From positions 30,767 to 94,766 of the forward strand of contig JAGAXF010000022.1 of NCBI GenBank assembly GCA_017941085.1: a stretch of 64,000 nucleotides of DNA. The letters are read 5' to 3'. The notes under the pieces are model-generated. The model saw nothing but the letters and a program-made list of their open reading frames with translations, made no database searches and was not told the origin of the DNA. Source of the stretch: Bacillota bacterium (GTDB taxonomy: Bacteria; Bacillota; Clostridia; Peptostreptococcales; Anaerovoracaceae). Shown here piece after piece: positions 34,197 to 42,659 of this stretch. The first letter of the stretch is position 1. Every line of letters begins with the position of its first letter. The translations under genes and the position numbers were made by a program.

Positions 34197-35801
34197 ATGA
34201 AACATATAGATTTTAGAGAAATAAAAACAAAGGGAGAATTCCACGAAAAACTAAAGGAGCTGATTGATCTTCCCGATTATTATGGTAATAATTTGGACGC
34301 CCTTCATGATGTATTAAGCGAGGTGGGTGAAAAGTTGGAGCTTAATATTATGGAGCCCAAACTTCAGGAGTGCAGCGAGGAAATCGCCAAGCTTGTTAAG
34401 GGTCTTAAACGCCTTTCTCAAGATATTGTAGAAGAGAATCCCAATGTTATTATAAAATGGTTAAATCCGGAAGATGATTCGGAGAATATAAAAAGGAGTG
34501 AAAGAGAAGTGTGTAAAGAAAAGAAAGAATCAATTGAAACAATTTGTGTTCAAGGGGGTTATACCCCGGAAAACGGAGAGCCTAGGCAGATTCCCATTAT
34601 CCAATCCACTACATTTAAATATGCCACCGGTGAGGAAATGGGTAAGCTCTTTGATTTGGAAGCAGCCGGTTATTTTTATACCAGGCTTCAGAACCCAACC
34701 AACGATTTGGTGGCAGCAAAGATAGCAGCCCTGGAAGGTGGAACAGCTGCAATGCTAACCTCCTCAGGCCAGGCGGCAAATTTCTTTGCTCTGTTTAATA
34801 TCTGCGAAGCAGGGGATCACATAGTATCATCATCAACAATCTATGGTGGCACATTTAACCTTATAAGTGTAACCATGGCAAAGATGGGAATAGAGGCCAC
34901 GTTTATCAGTCCTGATGCCACAGATGAGGAGTTGGAGGCAGCCTTTAGGCCCAATACAAAAGCAGTGTTTGGAGAGACTCTGGCAAATCCTGCCCTTACG
35001 GTTTTAGACATTGAAAAATTTGCTAAGGCCGCCCATAGCCATGGGGTACCGCTTATTATAGACAATACCTTCCCAACCCCCATTAACTGTAGACCTATTG
35101 AGTGGGGCGCTGATATTGTGACCCATTCCACCACTAAGTATATGGATGGTCATGGTGTAGCTGTAGGGGGAGCCATTGTAGATGGAGGGAAATTCGACTG
35201 GATGGCTCATAAGGATAAATTCCCGGGTCTTACCACTCCTGATGACTCCTATCATGGAATAGTCTATGCGGAGAAGTTTGGCATGGAGGGTGCCTTTATA
35301 ACCAAGTGCACAGCTCAGCTTATGAGAGACTTTGGAAGTATCCAATCGCCACAGCATGCCTTCTACCTTAACCTGGGTTTGGAGTCCCTCCATGTACGTA
35401 TGCCCAAACACGTGGAAAACGGTCAGGCTGTTGCGGAATTCCTATCAAAGAACCATAAGGTTCTCAGCGTAAGCTATCCCGGATTGCCCGGCAACAAGTA
35501 TTACGATTTGGCCATGAAGTATATGGGTAATGGAGGCTGCGGTGTAGTTTCCTTTGTTGTAGATGGAGGAAGAGAAGGGGCAGAGAAGTTCATGAACGCC
35601 CTTAAACTGGCTGCTATTGAAACCCACGTGGCGGATGCCAGAACCTGCTGCTTAAATCCTGCAACAACCACCCATAGACAGATGACAGATGAACAGCTGG
35701 AGCAGGCAGGTATTCCTGCGGGACTGGTACGTATGTCCTGTGGTCTTGAAGACAAAGAGGATCTAATAGCTGATATTGCTCAAGCCCTGGAACTAATATA
35801 A
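34197..35801 (+). CDS. Barstar domain fused in frame to O-acetylhomoserine sulfhydrylase
   Basis: 534 codons without a stop. Residues 1-90 are barstar: LPDYYGNNLDALHD keeps Y28, D34 and D38, with D76 in the place of barstar E76, the main barnase contacts. Residues 91-104 are a charged linker. From 105 on it is a complete Cys/Met-metabolism PLP enzyme of MetY type (430 residues): ETICVQGGYTPE, SSGQAANFF, PLP lysine K314 in THSTTKYMDGHG. It makes homocysteine from O-acetylhomoserine and sulfide. An internal ribosome site allows MetY to be made alone. TTGGAGAG precedes ATG 34197. Confidence 0.9.
   Translation: MKHIDFREIKTKGEFHEKLKELIDLPDYYGNNLDALHDVLSEVGEKLELNIMEPKLQECSEEIAKLVKGLKRLSQDIVEENPNVIIKWLNPEDDSENIKRSEREVCKEKKESIETICVQGGYTPENGEPRQIPIIQSTTFKYATGEEMGKLFDLEAAGYFYTRLQNPTNDLVAAKIAALEGGTAAMLTSSGQAANFFALFNICEAGDHIVSSSTIYGGTFNLISVTMAKMGIEATFISPDATDEELEAAFRPNTKAVFGETLANPALTVLDIEKFAKAAHSHGVPLIIDNTFPTPINCRPIEWGADIVTHSTTKYMDGHGVAVGGAIVDGGKFDWMAHKDKFPGLTTPDDSYHGIVYAEKFGMEGAFITKCTAQLMRDFGSIQSPQHAFYLNLGLESLHVRMPKHVENGQAVAEFLSKNHKVLSVSYPGLPGNKYYDLAMKYMGNGGCGVVSFVVDGGREGAEKFMNALKLAAIETHVADARTCCLNPATTTHRQMTDEQLEQAGIPAGLVRMSCGLEDKEDLIADIAQALELI
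34494..34511 (+). promoter_or_regulatory. Internal ribosome site and GTG start for MetY
   Basis: AGGAG at 34494-34498 and in-frame GTG at 34509-34511 (codon 105), 10 nt apart. Initiation here gives a normal-length MetY of 430 residues beginning CKEKKESIETICVQGGY after the initiator. Confidence 0.65.
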
Positions 35802-35811
35802 GGAGAGAGAT

Positions 35812-37086
35812 ATGAAGAAATACACCGAAATGACCATGGACGAGCTAAAACAGGAACTGGAAAGCGTTAAGTCGGAGTATGGCAAGATAAAAGAAATGGG
35901 CCTTAACCTGAATATTGCAAGGGGAAAGCCGGGGAAAGAACAGCTGGACCTGGTTTCGGATATCTTTGATATCTTGCCTTCCACCAGCGATTTTATGGTG
36001 GGGCCGGATGACGTTAGAAACTATGGTGTAATGAGCGGAATTGAGCCGGCCAAGGTACTCTTTGCCGACATACTTGGCACCAAGCCGGAAAACATCTTTG
36101 TTGGTGGAAATGCCAGTCTTCAGCTTATGTATGATACAATAGCCAAAGCCTATACCCACGGTATGCTTCATTCTGATAAGCCCTGGGGCAAATTAGACAA
36201 GGTGAAATGGATTTGTCCCGTTCCCGGCTATGACAGACATTTTTCCATCTGCCAAAGCTTCGGTATGGAAACCATAAATGTACCCATGGGGGAAACAGGC
36301 CCCGATATGGATATGGTGGAGGAGCTTATTAAGGATCCTCAGGTTAAGGGAATGTGGAATGTTCCAAAGTATTCCAATCCCGACGGTATTATTTATTCTG
36401 CGGAAACTCTTGAAAGAATTGCCGGAATGAAACCTGCGGCAAAGGACTTCCTCCTTATGTGGGACAATGCCTATGTAATTCATGAGTTTGATGGAGACTA
36501 TGTGCCCTTCCCGGACATCCTTTCCCTTTGCGAAAAAGCAGGAAATCCGGATATGGTTTTTGAATACGCCTCCACATCCAAGGTAACCCTTCCGGGAGCA
36601 GGGGTGGCAGTGTTTGCCTGCAGCAAGGCGAATATGGAATACATGGAGAGCTTAATTACTATTCAAGCCATTAGCTTTGATAAAACCAATCAGTTAAGAC
36701 ACGCCATATATTTAAAGGACAAGGCTCATACTCTGGAACTCATGAAAAAACATGCAGGGATTTTAGGACCAAAGTTTAAAACTGTTCTTAATACCCTGGA
36801 AAAGGAAATAGAGCCTTTGGGAATTGCCACATGGCAAAAACCCAAGGGAGGATATTTTGTAAGTATTAACTGTTTGCCCGGAACAGCAAAGGAAACCTGG
36901 AGACTATGCAAGGAAGCAGGTTTGGTGATGACGGGAGCAGGGGCTACCTATCCCGGAGGAAATGATCCGGAGGATAGCAATTTAAGAATCGCTCCCAGTC
37001 TTCCGGCACCGGAGGTTGTGGAGCAAGCCATGAAGGTATTCTGCGTATGCTTGAAACATGCTGCTTTGGAAAAACTAATGAAGTAA
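35812..37086 (+). CDS. Aspartate aminotransferase, subgroup Ic
   Basis: 424-residue PLP-dependent transaminase resembling the Corynebacterium AspT group. N-terminal LNLNIARGKPGKEQLDL, GGNASLQLMYD (PLP phosphate site), WNVPKYSNPDGIIYS, LLMWDNAYVIHEF and the PLP lysine in ASTSKVTLPGAGV. L-Asp + 2-oxoglutarate to oxaloacetate + L-Glu. 10 nt after metY and probably cotranscribed; its 3' end overlaps pepD. Confidence 0.9.
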   Translation: MKKYTEMTMDELKQELESVKSEYGKIKEMGLNLNIARGKPGKEQLDLVSDIFDILPSTSDFMVGPDDVRNYGVMSGIEPAKVLFADILGTKPENIFVGGNASLQLMYDTIAKAYTHGMLHSDKPWGKLDKVKWICPVPGYDRHFSICQSFGMETINVPMGETGPDMDMVEELIKDPQVKGMWNVPKYSNPDGIIYSAETLERIAGMKPAAKDFLLMWDNAYVIHEFDGDYVPFPDILSLCEKAGNPDMVFEYASTSKVTLPGAGVAVFACSKANMEYMESLITIQAISFDKTNQLRHAIYLKDKAHTLELMKKHAGILGPKFKTVLNTLEKEIEPLGIATWQKPKGGYFVSINCLPGTAKETWRLCKEAGLVMTGAGATYPGGNDPEDSNLRIAPSLPAPEVVEQAMKVFCVCLKHAALEKLMK

Positions 37087-38585
37087 TAGCGCCCAAGGGA
37101 TTTGGGTATAATAAGGCCATCCGTACAATTATTGAGGAGTTTAGAGCAATATGCGCCATTCCTCACGGAAGCGGATTTGAAAAAGATATTGGTGAGCATC
37201 TAAAAAAGAGGCTCACCTCTTTAGGTGCGGAAGTTCATAAGGATGAGACGGGAAATATCCTGGGGATTATCCAGGGCCAGGAAGGCAGGGAAGATGTGCC
37301 TGCCATTATACTTCAGGCCCATATGGATATGGTTATTGCAGGAGATAAAAAACCGGAGGAAGCGGTGGTTAATCCTGTAATCGAAGAAGACTCCATTAAA
37401 AGCGATGGTCATACCACCTTGGGAGCTGACAATGGCATTGGTCTGGCCACAATCCTCAGTCTAATTAAACTAAAGGAAAAGCATTATGGCCCCATAAAAG
37501 TGCTGTTTACCGTTTCAGAGGAAATAGGACTTAAGGGGGCAAAGGCAGTGCCGGAATCCTGGCTTTCCGGAGCCAAATACATGATTAATACCGATGGTTT
37601 TCATTCGGATACTGAGGTTATAGGATGCAAGGGAGGCTTAAGGGAAACCTTTTCCCGGCAGCTTCAGTTGGAGAAAATTAAGGACAAGGTATCTTTTAAT
37701 ACCAGAAAGAAAAATCAGCTGGAGGAGACGGAACTCTACGAAGTTAAAATGGAAGGCTTCCTTGGGGGGCATTCCGGTGACGATATAGATAAACACAGAT
37801 GTAACAGCATCCATCAGCTGGCGGAAATACTTGAAGAAGTGCAGGACAGATTCGACATGAGAATTGTGCAGTTTAAAGGGGGTGTGGGATATAATGCCAT
37901 TCCCGGAGATGCCACCGCAATTGTAGCAGTTCCCATGGCCTGCAGGCTTTCTGCCGGAAAACTGCTCCTTAAGGAGGAAAAACATCTGCACCAGGAGTAT
38001 GAAAGGTCTGACCCTACAGGAAGACTTACGGTAAAAAGATTGGGGGAGACATCAAAGGGAAGCCTGATATGGAATTATGATTTTCAAAGAGATGTACTTT
38101 ATTTTTTGACTCACCTTCATGATGGAATAACCTCAGTGGATAAGGAAGGGGAGGTAACAAGTTCCAGCAATTTAGGCAAAGTCTTTACCCAGGATGGATT
38201 CCTCTATGTGGGAGATATGCTTAGGTGCGATACCATAGATCAGGAAAACCACATTCTGGATATGCATAGAAAAACTGCCGGTGAATCCGGATTTGAATTA
38301 TCTGTGGCGGGATATCATAGCTGGCACTCCCTATCCAACAGCAGGCTTGCAGATACCATAAATGAAATCTACCAGGAACATCATGGAGTTCCCATGAGGA
38401 AAAGGGTGGCAAAGGTGGGGTTGGAACCGGCCTTCTTTCAGGAACTGGCTCCGGAAATGGAAATAGTCTGCCTAGGTGCTGAAATCCTTAACGCCCACTC
38501 TGTAAAGGAAAGGGTAATTATCAGCAGCATTGGAGTTCTCTATAGTTTAATTGCGGAAACCCTTAGGAGAATATGGAGGGCCTAG
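37047..38585 (+). CDS. pepD: Aminoacyl-histidine dipeptidase PepD (M20)
   Basis: Cytosolic non-specific dipeptidase of about 490-512 residues. ILQAHMDMV, TLGADNGIGLA (metal Asp), FTVSEEIGLKGA (catalytic and metal Glu), GGHSGDDI, and LGAEILNAHSVKERV at the end. The ATG at 37047 overlaps the aminotransferase by 40 nt with AAGG ten bases before it; the family N-terminus would fit a start about 22 codons later, where only rare start codons exist, so the start is uncertain. It can degrade Cys-Gly and other dipeptides. Confidence 0.9.
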   Translation: MLETCCFGKTNEVIAPKGFGYNKAIRTIIEEFRAICAIPHGSGFEKDIGEHLKKRLTSLGAEVHKDETGNILGIIQGQEGREDVPAIILQAHMDMVIAGDKKPEEAVVNPVIEEDSIKSDGHTTLGADNGIGLATILSLIKLKEKHYGPIKVLFTVSEEIGLKGAKAVPESWLSGAKYMINTDGFHSDTEVIGCKGGLRETFSRQLQLEKIKDKVSFNTRKKNQLEETELYEVKMEGFLGGHSGDDIDKHRCNSIHQLAEILEEVQDRFDMRIVQFKGGVGYNAIPGDATAIVAVPMACRLSAGKLLLKEEKHLHQEYERSDPTGRLTVKRLGETSKGSLIWNYDFQRDVLYFLTHLHDGITSVDKEGEVTSSSNLGKVFTQDGFLYVGDMLRCDTIDQENHILDMHRKTAGESGFELSVAGYHSWHSLSNSRLADTINEIYQEHHGVPMRKRVAKVGLEPAFFQELAPEMEIVCLGAEILNAHSVKERVIISSIGVLYSLIAETLRRIWRA

Positions 38586-38660
38586 TTATATGGAAGGCCT
38601 ATTGATATGAAAGGAAAATCCATCAATCCTACTTTGCTGTGAATAAGAAGAAAAAAGGGG

Positions 38661-38666
38661 TATAAT
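38661..38666 (+). promoter_or_regulatory. Candidate -10 for trxB
   Basis: TATAAT after a G-run, 42 nt before ATG 38709. No good -35 at 17 nt; TTGCTG is 21 nt upstream. Confidence 0.4.
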
Positions 38667-38708
38667 AGCAAAAACGAATTAGAGTATTATAAATAGAGAG
38701 GTGAAGAT

Positions 38709-39653
38709 ATGCACGATATAGCAATTGTTGGAGCAGGCCCTGCCGGGCTTACTGCAGCCATATATGGAGCAAGGGGAGGCAAATCCGTTCTCCTTATTGA
38801 AAAATTGTCCTATGGTGGACAAATCATTAATACCCCTGAGGTGGATAATTATCCCGGAGCAAAGCATACCTCCGGTTTTGAACTTGCTACGGATATGTAT
38901 AATCAGGCCACGGAACTAGGTGCAGAAATGGCCTTTGGTGAAGTTTCAGAAATAGAGAAGACTAAGGATGAGGCCGGAAAGCCTTGTTTCAAAATAACAA
39001 CCAAGGGTCTTGGAGGTTCGGAAGGTAAGACCTTTGAAGCCTATTCCGTAATACTTGCCACAGGAGTGGAAAGTAGACCCCTGGGACTTCCAAGAGAAGA
39101 GAATATGGTTGGCGCCGGAATTTCCTATTGCGCCACCTGCGATGGGGCTTTCTTTAGAGGTAAAGACGTGGCCGTATTAGGTGGCGGAAACACGGCCTTG
39201 GAGGATGCGGAATACATGGCCCAGCTGGCCAACAAGGTGTATCTGGTCCATAGAAGGGACGAATTCAGAGGAGATGAAATTACAGTAAAGAGACTGGCCT
39301 CCAAGGAAAATGTGGAATTTGTCCTGGATACGGTTCCTGTGGAAATTATGGGAGAGCCTGTGGTTTCGGGAATTAAGGTTAAGAATGTAAAGACGGAAGA
39401 GGAAAGAATTCTGGAGGTAAGCGCCATCTTTGTAGCTTATGGAAAGGTGCCGGACAATGGAAACTTTTCCAATCTAACAAAGCTGGATGGTGCAGGCTTC
39501 TTTGATTCAAAGGAAGACTGCCTTACAGATACAGAAGGAGTATTTGTGGCAGGGGATGCCAGAGCAAAATTAAGAAGGCAATTGGTAACTGCTACTGCTG
39601 ACGGAGCTGTTGCAGCAATGGCAGCTATTGAATACCTGCATGGTCTGGAATAG
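38709..39653 (+). CDS. trxB: Thioredoxin reductase
   Basis: 314 residues. FAD fold IVGAGPAGLTAAIYGARGG, redox-active disulfide SYCATCDGAFF, NADPH fold VLGGGNTALEDAEY, and C-terminal FVAGDARAKLRRQLVTATADGA in part. NADPH-dependent reduction of thioredoxin. GAGGTG ribosome site. Separate from trxA by 5.4 kb of sulfur and amino acid genes. Confidence 0.95.
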   Translation: MHDIAIVGAGPAGLTAAIYGARGGKSVLLIEKLSYGGQIINTPEVDNYPGAKHTSGFELATDMYNQATELGAEMAFGEVSEIEKTKDEAGKPCFKITTKGLGGSEGKTFEAYSVILATGVESRPLGLPREENMVGAGISYCATCDGAFFRGKDVAVLGGGNTALEDAEYMAQLANKVYLVHRRDEFRGDEITVKRLASKENVEFVLDTVPVEIMGEPVVSGIKVKNVKTEEERILEVSAIFVAYGKVPDNGNFSNLTKLDGAGFFDSKEDCLTDTEGVFVAGDARAKLRRQLVTATADGAVAAMAAIEYLHGLE

Positions 39654-39687
39654 AGGCTACTGAATCCACAAATTGAGCCAAATAATA

Positions 39688-39716
39688 TTGAACCAATCCA
39701 CCATATATGGTAAAAT
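39688..39716 (+). promoter_or_regulatory. Promoter for the pyrH-frr-uppS run
   Basis: TTGAAC (39688-39693), 17-nt spacer, TAAAAT (39711-39716), 47 nt before pyrH. It would drive the long housekeeping run separately from rpsB-tsf. Confidence 0.65.
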
Positions 39717-39762
39717 TGTGGAGCGAATTATTAGAGAAAAAACCAGATAAAAGAGGTGGCTG

Positions 39763-40467
39763 ATGAAACCCAAATATAAGCGTGTTTTGCTGAAAATAAG
39801 CGGCGAAGCCTTGGCCGGAGAACAGAAATTCGGCATATGTGACGAGGTTACCGATGTTGTTGCCCGCCAAATCAAAGAAGTAAGTGATTTGGGTGTGGAA
39901 ATAGCTATAGTGGTAGGTGGCGGAAACTTCTGGAGAGGAAGAAGCAGCGAGAATATGGACCGGGCCACTGCAGACTATATGGGTATGCTGGCAACGGTAA
40001 TGAATTCTTTGGCCCTTCAATCAGCTTTGCTGAATATAGGTGTAAAGGCCAGAGTTCAAACAGCCATAGAAATGAGAGAAATTGCTGAACCCTATGCTAG
40101 AATGAAGGCCATCAGCAGATTGGAACACAAAGATGTGGTAATCTTTGGCGGAGGAACGGGAAGCCCCTTCTTCTCCACGGATACAACGGCGGCCCTAAGG
40201 GCAGCGGAGATGAATGCAGAGGTTATTCTTCTGGCAAAGAACGTGGACGCCGTATACAGCGACGACCCGGACACAAATCCCGACGCCAAGAAATTTACCC
40301 ACCTTACATTAAAAGAGGTGCTGGACATGGATCTAAAGGTTATGGATTCCACGGCGGCGGCTCTTTGCAGAGAAAACAATATATCCATACATGTATTTGG
40401 TCTAGCCGGAGAGGGCAATATTATGAAGGCTGTCTTAGGCGAAGAAATTGGAACCATAATAAAGTAG
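39763..40467 (+). CDS. pyrH: UMP kinase
   Basis: 234 residues, amino acid kinase fold. [44 protein letters not shown] and [13 protein letters not shown] + ATP to UDP + ADP, normally hexameric with GTP activation. AGAGGTGG ribosome site. frr follows by 8 nt. Confidence 0.97.
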   Translation: MKPKYKRVLLKISGEALAGEQKFGICDEVTDVVARQIKEVSDLGVEIAIVVGGGNFWRGRSSENMDRATADYMGMLATVMNSLALQSALLNIGVKARVQTAIEMREIAEPYARMKAISRLEHKDVVIFGGGTGSPFFSTDTTAALRAAEMNAEVILLAKNVDAVYSDDPDTNPDAKKFTHLTLKEVLDMDLKVMDSTAAALCRENNISIHVFGLAGEGNIMKAVLGEEIGTIIK

Positions 40468-40475
40468 GAGGAGAT

Positions 40476-41024
40476 ATGAGTAATAAAAGTGTAGAAGACA
40501 GGATTGAAAAGAGCAAAGAAGTTCTGAAGGCTGATCTCAATACAGTGAGAGCAGGTAGAGCCAATGCTGCTCTTTTGGACAAGGTAGTTGTGGACTATTA
40601 TGGAACACCTACCCCCCTTAAGCAGCTTTCCAATATCAGTACACCGGATCCAAGGACCCTGCTTATTACTCCCTTTGATCCCAAAACCGTGCCTGACATT
40701 GAGAAGGCCATCAATATTGCGGATATAGGTATTACCCCCAGCAATGACGGCAAGAACGTAAGGCTGGCCATTCCCCAGCTAACGGAGGAGCGCAGAGTTG
40801 AACTTACAAAGACCATTAAGAAAATGGGTGAAGAAACAAAGGTGGCGGTAAGGAACCTTAGAAGAGAAAGCATCGACAAACTGAAGAAACAGCAAAAGAA
40901 TGGAGAAATATCCGAGGACGAGCTGGCGGTTGAACTGGATGATGTGGAAAAGACTATAGAAAAGGCCATTAAGGACATTGACGCTATAGTTGCAGAAAAA
41001 GAAAAAGAGGTTATGGAAGTTTAA
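40476..41024 (+). CDS. frr: Ribosome recycling factor
   Basis: 182 residues. RAGRANAALLDKVVVDYYGTPTPL and TEERRVELTKTIKKMGEETKV are diagnostic. With EF-G it splits post-termination ribosomes. ATG 40476 follows GGAGGAG; an upstream in-frame ATG at 40365 is within pyrH and rejected. Confidence 0.97.
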   Translation: MSNKSVEDRIEKSKEVLKADLNTVRAGRANAALLDKVVVDYYGTPTPLKQLSNISTPDPRTLLITPFDPKTVPDIEKAINIADIGITPSNDGKNVRLAIPQLTEERRVELTKTIKKMGEETKVAVRNLRRESIDKLKKQQKNGEISEDELAVELDDVEKTIEKAIKDIDAIVAEKEKEVMEV

Positions 41025-41050
41025 GCCTTACCGTAATCAAAGGTATTAAT

Positions 41051-41087
41051 CGGGCTGTTTCGCATCTGCGGATAGCCCGTATTTTGT
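41051..41087 (+). terminator. Hairpin between frr and uppS
   Basis: CGGGCT (41051-41056) with AGCCCG (41074-41079), inner CGCA/TGCG, then TATTTTGT. A weak terminator or attenuator that would reduce flow into the lipid-precursor genes. Confidence 0.6.
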
Positions 41088-41110
41088 GACTGGAGGACAG
41101 TGAGCAAAGG

Positions 41111-41848
41111 ATGGATAATATTGAAAAACTGCCGGTGCATGTAGCCATAATAATGGATGGAAACGGCAGATGGGCCAAGCAAAGAATGATGCCTAGACTT
41201 ATGGGCCACAATGCCGGCATAAAGGCCATGAAGGAGGCCATAAGAACTGCATCCAATATGGGCATTAAATATCTGACGGTATATGCTTTTTCCACGGAAA
41301 ACTGGAAAAGGGATATGGAGGAAGTGTCAGGTATTTTCAGTCTTTTGGTGAAATTCGTAGCCAGCGATTTGGAAGAACTTCACCAGGAGAATGTTAGAGT
41401 TCGAGTGCTGGGAGATATGTCCATCATTCCCCATGATGCAAAGGAAAGCATGGAGGGGGCAATTAAGCTGACGGAGAAAAATACAGGAATGCAATTTAAT
41501 ATTGCAATTAATTATGGAAGCAGAGCGGAGATCCTAAGGGCGGTAAATAACATAGTAAGTGAGCGCTTCTTTGACGCAGTATCCAAGGGATATGAAGTTG
41601 AAGAAATAACTGAAGAGGATATTGCCAGGTATTTATATACAGGAGAGGAAAACGGAAACATTCCGGATCCGGATTTAATTATCAGAACCAGCGGAGAAGA
41701 GAGGCTATCCAATTTTCTTCTGTGGCAGGCAGCCTATAGCGAATTTGCCTTTACTGATACTCTGTGGCCGGACTTTGGACCGGAGGAGTTTAAGGAGATA
41801 ATAGCCTCCTTTGGAAATAGAGACCGTAGATACGGAGGAAGAAAATGA
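41111..41848 (+). CDS. uppS: Undecaprenyl diphosphate synthase
   Basis: 245 residues. IIMDGNGRWAKQR holds the catalytic Asp; NFLLWQAAYSEFAFTDTLWPDF and DLIIRTSGEERLSNF are family signatures. It extends FPP to C55-PP, the wall carrier lipid. Overlaps cdsA by 4 nt. Confidence 0.96.
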   Translation: MDNIEKLPVHVAIIMDGNGRWAKQRMMPRLMGHNAGIKAMKEAIRTASNMGIKYLTVYAFSTENWKRDMEEVSGIFSLLVKFVASDLEELHQENVRVRVLGDMSIIPHDAKESMEGAIKLTEKNTGMQFNIAINYGSRAEILRAVNNIVSERFFDAVSKGYEVEEITEEDIARYLYTGEENGNIPDPDLIIRTSGEERLSNFLLWQAAYSEFAFTDTLWPDFGPEEFKEIIASFGNRDRRYGGRK

Positions 41849-42627
41849 AGACTCGGATTCTTTCAGGTTTGATTATGATTCCTTTGGTTTTGGTGCTGAT
41901 TTTCAGAGGCCTACCTCTTGCCATAGTTGCTTTTCTTATTAGTGCAGTGGCTGTATGGGAGCTTTTTAAGGGCTTTTCCAACCTGGGCTATAGAGGAAAT
42001 ATTTTTATTGCATGGGGAGCCTTAATTGCACTGTATTTAATATACTTGCTGCGGCTTAATGATACCTATTTGATGGGATGGATATTCCTTTCTGTGGTTG
42101 CGTCTATAATAGGAATCTTCAACCTGGAAAAGCATAAAGCTGCAGATGCCATCGTAACTATATTTGGAATTATATATATAGAGTTTTTGGTTTATCACAT
42201 GGTTATGCTGGCCAATACAGACCAGGGCATAATGGTGTGGATGGTAGGAATAACTGCCATTTTTACAGATGTAGCTGCCTATTTCACAGGATACTTCCTT
42301 GGAAAGCATAAGCTTTGTCCCAAGCTTTCTCCAAAGAAAACCATAGAGGGAAGCATAGGTGGCGTGCTAGGATCGGTTTTGGCTTCAGTGGTCTTCGCTT
42401 TAATAGCTAAGATTGATATGTTCCCCCATATTATTGTAATGGGGATTTTGGGATCTGTATTTGCACAGATAGGAGATCTTTCCGCATCAGCGTTAAAGAG
42501 AAAAATGGATATTAAGGATTATGGAGATATTATTCCGGGGCATGGAGGAATAATGGACAGAATAGACAGCATAATATTTACTGCGCCTTTTATCTATTAT
42601 TACGTCATGCTTATTATGGCAAAATAA
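41845..42627 (+). CDS. cdsA: Phosphatidate cytidylyltransferase
   Basis: 260 residues, about eight membrane helices. The C-terminal signature SASALKRKMDIKDYGDIIPG, then GHGGIMDRIDS, marks CDP-diacylglycerol synthases. PA + CTP to CDP-DAG. Start ATGA-coupled to uppS. Confidence 0.95.
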   Translation: MKTRILSGLIMIPLVLVLIFRGLPLAIVAFLISAVAVWELFKGFSNLGYRGNIFIAWGALIALYLIYLLRLNDTYLMGWIFLSVVASIIGIFNLEKHKAADAIVTIFGIIYIEFLVYHMVMLANTDQGIMVWMVGITAIFTDVAAYFTGYFLGKHKLCPKLSPKKTIEGSIGGVLGSVLASVVFALIAKIDMFPHIIVMGILGSVFAQIGDLSASALKRKMDIKDYGDIIPGHGGIMDRIDSIIFTAPFIYYYVMLIMAK

Positions 42628-42659
42628 ATTGAAGTTCTTAAGGGGTTAATGTATAGATT

